This document shows, piece after piece, positions 35,368 to 46,421 of a stretch of 64,000 bases of DNA. The translations under genes were made by a program, and so were the position numbers. Numbering within the stretch: position 1 is the first letter of the stretch; every line of letters begins with the position of its first letter. This DNA comes from Oreohelix idahoensis (Eukaryota; Mollusca; Gastropoda; Stylommatophora; Oreohelicidae), in the NCBI GenBank assembly GCA_024509875.1, contig JAMPIV010013760.1, positions 124,001-188,000 on the forward strand. The letters are read 5' to 3'. Under the pieces are notes generated by a model. It saw only the letters and a program-made list of their open reading frames with translations, was not told the DNA's origin and did no database searches.

Positions 35368-35784
35368 TGTTGCCAATTGGCAACATGAAGTGGTTTTTAT
35401 TCCTTAATCGACTTTTGTTGCCAAATGGCAACATACCTAAAATGTAAAATAAGAGTAACTTATTTTATTTATTTATAACTATTAAAGCATTTGTTACAAA
35501 GATAAGTGGTTTAAGTTACTCAACATATTTTTTATACACCGTTTTCATAAGGAATTTTAAAAAATAATGTGAAGTAAACTCACCTCTCAATTCGATCTTG
35601 CAAACCAGCTACCATGCCTTGACAAAAAGAGTGCGTGAAAAAAAAGTATTTCTCCGACAAATGAGTTACCCGGTAATTTAAAATTGGGAATGTTTCTAGA
35701 ACACAATAAAACAAAAAAATTATTAATTTGAACGCCGGATAGTGAAATAGATGACTTTAAACGGTATGTTGCCAAATGGCAACA
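35368..35784. repeat. piggyBac right subterminal palindromes (3)
   Basis: TGTTGCCAATTGGCAACA at 35368-35385, TGTTGCCAAATGGCAACA at 35416-35433 and again at 35767-35784. The last is only one base from the right inverted repeat (GGCCCAATAGAGGG at 35786). There is no counterpart at that distance from the left end. Confidence 0.85.
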
Positions 35785-35799
35785 AGGCCCAATAGAGGG

Positions 35800-35803
35800 T
35801 TAA
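35800..35803. repeat. piggyBac TTAA target site, right copy
   Basis: TTAA directly after the right inverted repeat; pairs with 32511-32514. Confidence 0.95.
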
Positions 35804-37479
35804 GAGCAGCAGTGATCGACGCACCCATCTACCCTCTGATATTGGGGTGTCGTTATGTCTTCTTGGGGAATCCCAAGAGACCTGTGGTCTTGGCAGCCGT
35901 CCAGACACGATCACAATCCAGAAAGGAAGAAGATGAACCTATAAATACTCATCCAGAGGAGATGAGGAAGGCACAGGCTGAGGACAAGACACTCAAGCCT
36001 TGTTACAAAAAATTACCCAAATGCCACACACCTCCAAGCAAAGGGGACTATTACATGAAGAACAAATTATTATATAGGAAGACCGGAACTGGAACAAATG
36101 GTCACGGCCAGCTGGTTCTTCCTACTTCATATAGGGAGAAAGTGTTGGAATTAGGACATGCGATTCCTTTCAGTGGTCACATGGGGATCAGCGCAACAGG
36201 ACAGCGTATAGCTTGTCATTATTTCTGGTCAGGAATAACGGAGGATATAAAGAGATATGTAAAATCCTGCCCAGAATGTCAAAGGGTAGCTCCAAAGCAC
36301 TGGACTGCTCCAGCAACTCTAGGGGAAAAGCCCCTTGTGGGAACACCTTTTGAGAGAGTTTCAGTGGATATTGTGTGACCTCTCACTCGGACCAAGAGGA
36401 GGAACAGTTACATCCTTACTCTGGTGGACACGTGTTCTATGTGGGGAGAGGCGGTAGCCCTGTCGTCAATTGATTCCAAGCATGTCGCAGAGGCATTACT
36501 TACAATATTCACAAGGTTAGGATTCCCGCATCAAATCTTGACTGATAACGGCTCACAGTTCAAGGGGAAACTAACGGAAGAAGTTTTCAGGATCTTCCAA
36601 GCCAGGCACTTTCATTGTAGTCCGTATCACCCCCAAGGAAACGGCCAGGTAGAGAGGTTCAACGGGACTCTCATTTCTATCCTGAGAAAGCTGGCACATG
36701 AGAAACCTGATACTTGGGACCAATACCTGCCCGCTGCGTTGTTTGCGTATCGGGAAGTTCCACATAATTCAACCGGGATGGCACCCGCAACCCTGTTATT
36801 TGGGAGGCCAATAAAAGGTCCATTAGAAGCTTTGTTGAGTACCTGGACAGATGATAAGGCAGAAGAGACTGTTACCTCATCATACCAATATGTGAACGAG
36901 CTGACCACTCGTCTTAAAACTGGCTGGAAACTTGCAAATGATAATCTCAGACAAGCCAGGAAAAAACATGCTGCCTATTTTAATAAGAAAGCTAAGGATA
37001 GAGAATTATTTGTGGGAGAGAAGGTGCTTCTTCTACTGCCCGGCAGCCAAAACAAACTACAAATTGGATGGCAAGGTCCATATACTGTTCTAGAGAAGGT
37101 GTCTAGAACAAATTATAAAATCGACAAGAAAGGGAAAGAGAAAGTATATCATGTGAACCTTCTAAAGAAGTATCTGGACAGGGAAATCCAGGAAGGAACA
37201 CACTTAATGTCCTTGTCGATAGCAACAGGGATGAAGAATAAACCGCTCACATCCCATGAGTATCCCTTGAAAACATGTGAGACACCGGCACATGTAAAAG
37301 TCAGTAAACACTTGACGAAAAAACAGAAAGAACAGGTTCAAAAGGTTCTGACTGATCATACGGACGTGTTAACAGACAAACCGGGGCACACGAATTTGTT
37401 AGAATATGACATGAAACTAGTAGACCCAACACCGATCTGTATCCCTACACGATCCCGTTTGCCAAGGAGAAAGCTTTGA
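35804..37479 (+). pseudogene. C3 protease 3' part and integrase
   Basis: Resumes at RAAVIDAPIYPLILGCRYV directly after the piggyBac right TTAA. The HHCC finger (HAIPFSGHMG, SCPECQ) follows, then TGA at 36376-36378 in VDIV (shared with C1, C2), then core motifs LTDNGSQF and NGQVERFNGTL and GPY/F, ending RLPRRKL at 37479 at the shared frameshift. Confidence 0.87.
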
Positions 37480-38484
37480 AAGAGGAGATTGAGTACCTAT
37501 TGAAAGAAGGAATTATTTCTCATAGCGAATCTCCATATAGTTCCAGTGTGGTTTTGCTGAGAAAACCCTCTGGAGAACATCGTCTGTGTATAGATTACAG
37601 GAAACTGAATGCTGTCACAGAGAATCAGGTGGATCCATTACCTGACACAAATTAATTATTTGCCAGGCTAAACAAAGCAAAATATTTTTCGAAGGTGGAT
37701 CTGAGCAAAGGCTATTATCAGATTCCAGTGAAGCCTGAGGTCAGACCTTATTTGGCGTTTAGCACTTTGGAAGGACATTACGAATTCAACATGTTACCTT
37801 TTGGGTTGAAAAATGCTCCGAGTGTATTTTCTAGGATGATGCGAAAATTGTTGGCTCCACTAAATAACCCATGCATCACAAACTTTATTGATGATATCCT
37901 CATTGCTACAGAAACATTTGAGGAACACATTAACTCTTTGACTATGCTGTTTGATAGACTAAGAGAGGCTAATTTGACGGCTAGACCAACAAAATGTTGT
38001 ATTGGTTGTAAAGAGTTGGAGTTCTTGGGACATACTGTGTTTCAGGGTAGTATGACTCCTGACCCCAAGAACCTTGAAAAAATTGCAGAGAGCACCTAGG
38101 CCACAAACAAAGAAAGACGTGAGATCTTTCGTGTCGTTGTGTGGATTCTATCAGAAATATATCAAAAATTTTAACTCTATTTGTGCTCCTCTGGCGGATT
38201 TAACTCGCAAGGGAAATCCTGATAGAATTGTTTGGTCAGCCCAATTTGAATCAGCCTACCAAGAGTTAAAGGAAAAACTTACAAGCAAGCCTATCTTGAA
38301 ATTACCTGATTTGAGTCAGGAATTTGTGGTGAGAAGTGACGCAAGCAATGTGGGCCTAGGGGCTACGTTGTTGCAAAGATCATCGTCACCAGAGGGAGAG
38401 CTGAACCCAGTCGCTTATGCTAGCCGCAAATTAAGCAAAGCGGAGCAAAACTATTCAACAAGCGAAAAAGAATGTCTAGCTTGA
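37480..38484 (+). pseudogene. C3 reverse transcriptase and truncated RNase H
   Basis: TAA at 37653-37655, FIDD active site, A-run frameshift near 38081, RNase H ending EKECLA at the LTR. Differs from C1 by single substitutions only (for example Leu in FSTLEGHYEF). Confidence 0.87.
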
Positions 38485-40396
38485 TTTAGGCAGGACAGAA
38501 CATAGTGAGAAATCTTATCGCCGCGTTGGTAGTATTAGCCTTTATAACGCGCCCGTCAAGGGTTAACGATAAAAATTTGAAAAATCTACTAGCGTAGTGG
38601 TTCCAGGAAAGATAGAAAGAATAAAACACATGAACGCATACGATTGAGAGAGCGGACACCTGCTGCCGGCTTGTCAAGTGTTAGAAGCTGGAATTTAGCT
38701 ACTCAGGCCAACAGTGCGAGACGATGCCGTTAGCTTGTGTCGAAAACGATGTCGCAAGTTTGAAAATTTTAAAATACCCCGCTAGTCCAATACATTTCTA
38801 ACCACAGACACTGGGGAAAAATATATATATATACACACACGCATAATTACTTCCTATCGGGAAAAAGGAAGATCTGAGGCGATTTTTATAACATTCAAGT
38901 AGTTGAAACTTAGAAAACAACGAACACCAAAATGGAAAATATATTGAATTCTTTATTAATAGGTTTATGATCATAAAAGTTAGCTAGTCTAAGAGCTGGT
39001 CTTGTCCTGATGGGTAATATGCTTTCAAACAAAAAATCCGACAGATAGAAATAAAGTTATAGACAAAAGACGGTATTTGTTCGTACAGACAGACCAACAC
39101 ATGCTAGTTTGGACTTGCACTAACGGTGACTTTTTTAACGCGTCCTTGAAAAAGGCAAGAAAGGGTACAAGTAGTCTGATGTAGAAAGGGGTAGACAAGG
39201 AGGGAAAAAAATTATGGGATGGCTCAAACTGAATATTTTTTTGGTAGTCTTAGGCCAAAACCAAGTGTATTTTTGGTAAATGCCAAGTTCGGACGGACAG
39301 ACCGACAGAAGTACACTAACATTGGAACGAAATTGGACCTTAGATTTAAAAATTTGAATGGGAAATCTTAGTAGTAGATCCTATTGGTCAAAATTTTTCA
39401 TAATATTGAGTACATTCAAAGGCTTGACGCCATTTGTAGAAGATAGTCCCGAGAGCAGGACGTTGTGTATTTCTGGAAAAAAGTGATTAGCCTTATTAAA
39501 GCAAATATATATGAAAGTAATAGGCATCACAGTTCAGCCAGCAGTATATCTGGAATCTGCTATTCAACGTACCTGTGTTTTTTTTCATTGAATTTCTGGG
39601 TTTTATCTAGCACTAGTCCGGTGCCAGATTTCTATGGGAAAGCCGTTGAGGAGTTTTGGAGTCCAGTAGTGATAGGGGTCGCCAGTATCCCCCCTATTAC
39701 TTTTGGAGCAGTGGTCATTCGGCAGAAAGAATTCAGACAGTTCCAGTGGGCCAGATAAGTGAAATATCTGGTACCCTAACAGTACATCAGCTATATGAGC
39801 AGCATACCCCTGTATTCAAGAAATAAAATATTTCCCTAGTGAAATTAACAGTGACAGTGTATTTTAAAGAGACTGGGAGTGATTAAAAGAATCCCAAACA
39901 GCCATCCAGTGTTAGAAACCAGTAATAGACAGATTTTAGTAACACTATTAGTTTAATTTAACAGTATTTGTTTGGACACTTGTCCCTGTGGGTCTAAAAT
40001 TTACATTTTGTATATATCTTGAATTCTTTTCATTTTTAAAGTCCTGACCAGAAGAATACTAGGTTCAGGACCAAATAAATCATACAGAAAATTATTAATT
40101 GTACAAATATATCCCAGGTGTTATTTCCTTTAATCATAGCCTTTAATACTTGTTTGTGTAGAGGTGTATTATTGTTAAAGTACCATCACACCACACTTGC
40201 ATATCCCTAGACATTAGACGTAGCTATCATTCATACTAATCAAGAATAAGTCTGCTTGAGGCCATAAGGTGGTAGCAGAAAGGTATCCTGATAACTCAAC
40301 CCTAAATTTGTTAGAATCAGGGACCTTCACAGCTGGCCTCATTCAGTACAATAAGGAAACATATCACAACATTTCATAACATCAAAACCCACCACA
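38482..40396 (+). repeat. Family C LTR 4
   Basis: 1915 bp, full form, TG...CA. Very similar to LTRs 3 and 5, with small homopolymer and TA-length differences (for example the TA run near 38821). Confidence 0.87.
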
Positions 40397-40629
40397 ATAA
40401 ATTGGGGTCTCTTCTTCCGGGATTTGAACTTGTTAGTTGTTTAGTAATTTAAATATTGTAGCACTAGTGTCCCCAAAAGTATAAAAGTATTTAAAAGGGA
40501 AAATGAAAGCTGATGGACTGTTAAGAGTCAGTAATTAGTTAATTAATTTTCTAATTAATTAGTTAGTGTTAGCACTCTGTTAATTAAGAGCTTTGAAAAT
40601 TATATTAGATCATTGTAAAGATTGAGATT
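40397..40629 (+). promoter_or_regulatory. C4 leader with primer-binding site
   Basis: PBS TGGGGTCTCTTCTTCCGG from 40403. The AT-rich inverted repeat before Gag is altered (AATTTTCTAATT instead of AATTGGCTAATT). Confidence 0.65.
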
Positions 40630-41658
40630 ATGGCAGACCTAGCAAAGTTCAATTCTGCTGCTGTGGTGGCTGCAATGAGATGAATATGGATGGACCAGAG
40701 TTGATCCAGTATGTAACCTCAGAGGTTGATAAATTTATTGCACGAGAAGATAAGAGGTTGGCTGATGAAAGAAAATTAGAATCAGATAGATTAGCTGAGG
40801 AGAAGAAATTAGAAGTAGAAAAAGAAATTAAAAGGTTGCAGATTGAGGCTGACAAAGAGGCTAGGGCATTGGAGCCGGATAGGGAGGCTAAAAATAAAGC
40901 GGCTCCAAATTGAAGAAAAAAAGGCCGAAATGGAAGCCGAGGAAAGAAGACAGGCTGCAGAACGGGAAAGAGAAGAGAAAAAGGCTGAAAGGGAAGCAGA
41001 AGATAGGAGATTACAGAGGGAGCACGAGTTACGACTAAGGGAGTTTGAGTTTCAAAGCCATGCTCCTGAAAATGGTGCCAGCCCTTCTACCTCCGATGCC
41101 ACTGCTAATAAGGGAGCCTCAACTTCAGCTATGGGGTTCCATTTAGACCATTTTGTTGAGAGGGACGATGACCTTGAGTAATTTTTGTCTAGATTTGAGG
41201 TTTTATCCACCACCTATGGGTTGGAGAAGGAAAGGTGGAGTTTAAAGTTATCTCAGGGGCTGAGGAGAACTTCTTATGAAGTGTTTGCCAAGATGAGCAA
41301 AGACGACCAAGACAATTATGACAGGTTAAAGCAGGCTCTTTTGCTAAGGTATGAAAAGAAAGGAGAATTTTACAGGAAAAAGTTTAGGAATGCCAAACTA
41401 CTGTCGGGTGAGACCTATCACCAGTTCTCTGCACGTTTAGAGACGTACTTGGAGAAATGGACTGCTCTGGGGAAAACCCAAGATCTTAAAGAGATGATCA
41501 TTATTGAGCAATTGAGAGAGTCCATGGCTCCAGACTTGAGAAAGTTTCTCATGAAACAAGGTGCAGAGAGGCTGGGGGAGTTACTTAATGTCGCTGAGAG
41601 GTATCAGGCAGACCAGGCAGAGGTAGCTGGCGCTAAAAAGAAACAGATTGACAATTAA
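40630..41658 (+). pseudogene. C4 Gag, most damaged copy
   Basis: Begins ATG GCA GAC CTA but loses the frame within about 50 bases (deletion near GGCTGCAATGAGATG), and again by an insertion near 40891 (CTAAAAATAAAGC). It has the TAA at 41179-41181 shared with C3. The SCAN-like segment is open from 41182 to the shared TAA; private Asp in YQADQAEV. Confidence 0.82.
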
Positions 41659-43842
41659 AAGGCTCCACAAAACTCTAATAGATTTGATAACAAAGATCAG
41701 GGGAACAAAGGTAAGCACAATTTTGATAGGCCACGCAATGATTTTAGAAACAAAAACTCATAATTCAATGATAGGAAATATGATGAAAGAAAACCTTTTC
41801 ATCAAGGTAGATTATATTGCAAATGGTGTAAGAGGGAAGGTCATGACATCAAACTTTGTCATAAGAAAACTTCTGGATTTGCTGCTATGAAGATGGGGAA
41901 CAAGGGAGGAAAGGACAAACCTACTGGACAGCAGGAACCTTATCACCCCCCAGTGTGTGAGGATGTAGTCTGCAATGGGGTCACCATTAGGTGTCTCTAT
42001 GATACAGGCTTAGATTTTGATTCTGTTGTGAGTGCGCACTTGGTGAACCCAGATCAGTATACCACAGAAAGAGTGGAGATACAAGAGGCGACCACGGACA
42101 TACCACTTATGAAACTTCCCATTGCCAGGATAACGGTGAAAACTCGCCATGTGGAAGGAGTATTAAGAGCAGCAGTGATCGACGCACCCATCTACCCTCT
42201 GATATTGGGGTGTCGTTATGTCTTCTTGGGGAATCCCAAGAGACCTGTGGTCTTGGCAGCCGTCCAGACACGATCACAATCCAGAAAGGAAGAAGATGAA
42301 CCTATAAATACTCATCCAGAGGAGATGAGGAAGGCACAGGCTGAGGACAAGACACTCAAGCCTTGTTACAAAAAATTACCCAAATGCCACACACCTCCAA
42401 GCAAAGGGGACTATTACATGAAGAACAAATTATTATATAGGAAGACCGGAACTGGAACAAATGGTCACGGCCAGCTGGTTCTTCCTACTTCATATAGGGA
42501 GAAAGTGTTGGAATTAGGACATGCGATTCCCTTCAGTGGTCACATGGGGATCAGCGCCACAGGACAGCGTATAGCTTGTCATTACTTCTGGCCAGGGATA
42601 ACGGAGGATATAAAAAGATATGTCAAATCCTGCCCAGAACGTCAAAGGGTAGCTCCAAAGCACTGGACTGCTCCTGCAACTCTAGGGGAAATGCCCATAG
42701 TGGGAACACCTTTTGAGAGGGTTGCAGTGGATATTGTAGGACCTCTCACTCGGACCAAGAGGAGGAACAGTTACATCCTTACTCTGGTGGACACGTGTTC
42801 TATGTGGGGAGAGGCGGTAGCCCTGTCGTCAATTGATTCCAAGCATGTCGCAGAGGCATTACTTACAATATTCACAAGGTTAGGATTCCCGCATCAAATC
42901 TTGACTGATAACGGCTCACAGTTCAAGGGGAAACTAACGGAAGAAGTTTTCAGGATCTTCCAAGCCAGGCACTTTCATTGTAGTCCGTATCACCCCCAAG
43001 GAAACGGCCAGGTAGAGAGGTTCAACGGGACTCTCATTTCTATCCTGAGAAAGCTGGCACATGAGAAACCTGATACTTGGGACCAATACCTGCCCGCTGC
43101 GTTGTTTGCGTATCGGGAAGTTCCACATAATTCAACCGGGATGGCACCCGCAACCCTGTTATTTGGGAGGCCAATAAAAGGTCCATTAGAAGCTTTGTTG
43201 AGTACCTGGACAGATGATAAGGCAGAAGAGACTGTTACCTCATCATACCAATATGTGAACGAGCTGACCACTCGTCTTAAAACTGGCTGGAAACTTGCAA
43301 ATGATAATCTCAGACAAGCCAGGAAAAAACATGCTGCCTATTTTAATAAGAAAGCTAAGGATAGAGAATTATTTGTGGGAGAGAAGGTGCTTCTTCTACT
43401 GCCCGGCAGCCAAAACAAACTACAAATTGGATGGCAAGGTCCATATACTGTTCTAGAGAAGGTGTCTAGAACAAATTATAAAATCGACAAGAAAGGGAAA
43501 GAGAAAGTATATCATGTGAACCTTCTAAAGAAGTATCTGGACAGGGAAATCCAGGAAGGAACACACTTAATGTCCTTGTCGATAGCAACAGGGATGAAGA
43601 ATAAACCGCTCACATCCCATGAGTATCCCTTGAAAACATGTGAGACACCGGCACATGTAAAAGTCAGTAAACACTTGACGAAAAAACAGAAAGAACAGGT
43701 TCAAAAGGTTCTGACTGATCATACGGACGTGTTAACAGACAAACCGGGGCACACGAATTTGTTAGAATATGACATGAAAATAGTAGACCCAACACCGATC
43801 TGTATCCATACACGATCCCGTTTGCCAAGGAGAAAGCTTTGA
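41659..43842 (+). pseudogene. C4 zinc knuckle, protease and integrase (longest pol frame of the array)
   Basis: After the CCHC knuckle a 651-residue frame runs from 41887 to 43842: protease (CLYDTGLDFDSVVSAHL, VEIQEATTD as in C2), HHCC finger, complete integrase core (AVDIVGPLTRTK, LTDNGSQFKGK, NGQVERFNGTL) and GPY/F (QGPYTVLEK). This is the only unit without the TGA after VDIV. However, the second Cys of the zinc finger is Arg (SCPERQ). It ends at the frameshift shared by all units (here with His for Pro, CIHTRSR). Confidence 0.88.
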
Positions 43843-44422
43843 AAGGGGAGATTGAGTACCTATTGAAAGAAGGAATTATTTCTCATAGCGAATCTCCATA
43901 TAGTTCCAGTGTGGTTTTGCTGAGAAAACCCTCTGGAGAACATCGTCTGTGTATAGATTACAGGAAACTGAATGCTGTCACAGAGAATCAGGTGGATCCA
44001 TTACCTGACACAAATTAATTATTTGCCAGGCTAAACAAGGCAAAATATTTTTCGAAGGTGGATCTGAGCAAAGGCTATTATCAGATTCCAGTGAAGCCTG
44101 AGGTCAGACCTTATTTGGCGTTTAGCACTTCGGAAGGACATTACGAATTCAACATGTTACCTTTTGGGTTGAAAAATGCTCCGAGTGTATTTTCTAGGAT
44201 GATGCGAAAATTGTTGGCTTCACTAAATAACCCATGCATCACAAACTTTATTGATGATATCCTCATTGCTACAGAAACATTTGAGGAACACATTAACTCT
44301 TTGACTATGCTGTTTGATAGACTAAGAGACTCTAATTTGACGGCTAGACCAACAAAATGTTGTATTGGTTGTAAAGAGTTGGAGTTCTTGGGACATACTG
44401 TGTTTCAGGGTAGTATGACTCC
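43843..44422 (+). pseudogene. C4 reverse transcriptase, 5' part (split by element D)
   Basis: RT motifs as in C1 with TAA at 44016-44018 and FIDDILIATETFEEH; private Asp-Ser in RLRDSNLTARP. Interrupted at GSMTP by element D; ACTCC at 44418-44422 is its target duplication. Continues at 53951. Confidence 0.88.
44418..44422. repeat. Target site duplication of element D, left copy
   Basis: ACTCC before the TG of the left LTR of D, repeated at 53951-53955. The other C units carry a single ACTCCTGACCCC here, so the empty site is known. Confidence 0.93.
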
Positions 44423-45931
44423 TGATAAGGTTGATAACGTTGGATTTTTATTCCCGTTAATGATATCCACCAAAAGATAGATATAAGTGGATGGAAGCAG
44501 ACATCATCATCATCATCAGTTGATAAGATCTCTATGGTGTTGTTTGCTCCACTGTAGTGTATGGAATGTCAACTTGACCTACGCAGTGGTGTGTAGACAT
44601 GGATTGAGTGTATAATGTGCGAATGATGATAAAGGTTCGTGGTGTTGACAAAAAATGTTCTTTTCTCACACTCATGTATGGCTGGAAGTCATCGACACCA
44701 ACGACTGTGTACCTTTTCTAAAGTTTAATTGGACGTACACACTCGACAGCACAGATAGTGACAAATCACAGGTTGCCATAATACATCATAGTACAGTGGA
44801 TAAATGGTCTTGCAATGTTACATGGGCACTCATGTAGAATAAGTGTATAATGGACTGTCAGTAGCCAAGCACTCAGTATCGCCCATACATATATCATCTG
44901 ACTTCACTGACTGAGCACGTCAGCTTATAAACAATATTTCAGATGGCTTCTAAACCTAATCTCGTCTAGCGACGATTCTTCAACATAATGTTCAGCACAT
45001 ATTTTTCCATATAATAATATTGAACCGCTAGCAATGGGTTCTCATGTGTAGCAGTGATCTCTGGACTGATCAAGCGATAATACGGGCATCCCTTTTCTCT
45101 TCTTGAAAGTCACTACATGTTTTGGTTCCAAGATGGCTTCACTCGTGAGCTGTCACTCACGTTTGGGTACAGATAATGAATCTGTCCTAAAGTTAGTCAT
45201 TCATAAAACATTTCATTGCTCTGTAGATTTGATCATGAACAATTGACTGCAATCTACAGGATATAGTGCTGCTAGGAATCGAAGTCGTTTTCATCGAGTC
45301 AAATATATTCTCTTAGACATTCAAATCGTAACTATCGAAAATGGTGGCTTCGATCGAGAGTTCATAAGAGTATCTTTGATTACCTTGGTATAGGAAATAT
45401 GAAACTGCCATTCCTTGGCAATACGACTAAACACTGGGGTAAAGCATACACGATAGGTTTAGACGACTATCACCTTCCCCACAAATACTGAGATCACTTT
45501 TTTCCCCGGCGACAGGCCGACATGGAAAAACACAGTCCCTATCAGGACGAAGCCAAATCACACCACTCTCTAGCGACACATCCGCCGAATAGCCTTCGAC
45601 CTCTCTAGAGACAACAGAACATATAGTTCGACTTAGATATGTAAAGATATACAGATATAAGACAGACTCGTCCTACTCAGACAAACAATACACATAAATT
45701 CAGGCCATAGATATTCTGAAGCAAGAACAATCTATTATTACCCAAACAACGAATAAATCGCAGTAAAATGGATTTATCCGCGGAGTTTGATCGAAAGAGC
45801 CGACACAACTTTCAAGGGAAGTAACACAATAATGACTTTCCCTTGAGCACTATTTTGCTTTCAAAATATTTGCGAAGATAACAAGAATACCAATGTATAA
45901 TATTGTAAGATATCAAAGACTGCACGTAACA
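44423..45931 (-). repeat. Element D 3' LTR
   Basis: 1509 bp, TGATAAGGTTGATAACGTTG to CACGTAACA in plus-strand orientation. It shares recognisable blocks with the B LTR (for example TCAACTTGACCTACGC against TCAACTCGACCTACAC; TTCCAAGATGGCTTC in both). Confidence 0.93.
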
Positions 45932-46421
45932 GTCTTACCACACCTCCCAGGAGAAAAAAAAAATGGAACATTTTTTTTTTCCTTTTTGAAATACATCTAG
46001 GAGCAACGTACAATAGGCTCACAACGCATGAATAATGCGCAGATGAAAATATCAGGAATACCTATAACGCCTAATATGAGGCTAAGTCGACTTATGGAGC
46101 GACTGGTGAGAATGTGTCTCATAAACTGAGAGAAATTATTTCTCTACAAGTATATTTTTCCAGGAAGGTGTCTTCAAAGTATAATACAATTCTGGCAATT
46201 ACACAATGCCTAAAAAATTCATATCATCATTTCGTATTAGATATCTTAAATTTATGATTTATGAAGAAAAAATCATCAAAGCACAGCGGTGAATAAACAT
46301 CAATGAACCGCTATGTAGTGATACAATCATTATATTATTAAATTACAAATGTGTATCTATCATGATATAGAAAAGGAACTACTATAGAACTAGACATATC
46401 AAGAAGTCTAAGCCCTAATAG
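45932..46421 (-). promoter_or_regulatory. Element D 3' UTR with candidate polypurine tract and U-box
   Basis: On the minus strand, directly before the LTR: a T-run, then CTCCTGGGAGGTGTGGTAAG, then AC and the LTR TGTTACG. The layout is the same as at 6214-6260 in B, which supports a conserved plus-strand priming site. Confidence 0.55.

Larger units (their letters stand above)
32515..35799 (-). mobile_element. piggyBac-family DNA transposon
   Basis: 3285 bp between TTAA duplications. Perfect 14-bp terminal inverted repeats CCCTCTATTGGGCC (32515-32528; complement at 35786-35799), beginning with the CCCT usual for piggyBac. It encodes one spliced minus-strand transposase (32938-34977) with all catalytic Asp residues. 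Five 18-bp palindromes TGTTGCCAAWTGGCAACA-type lie near the ends. It is inserted in the protease of C3, which gives exact empty sites in C1, C2 and C4. It seems structurally intact and therefore potentially autonomous and recent. Confidence 0.95.
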
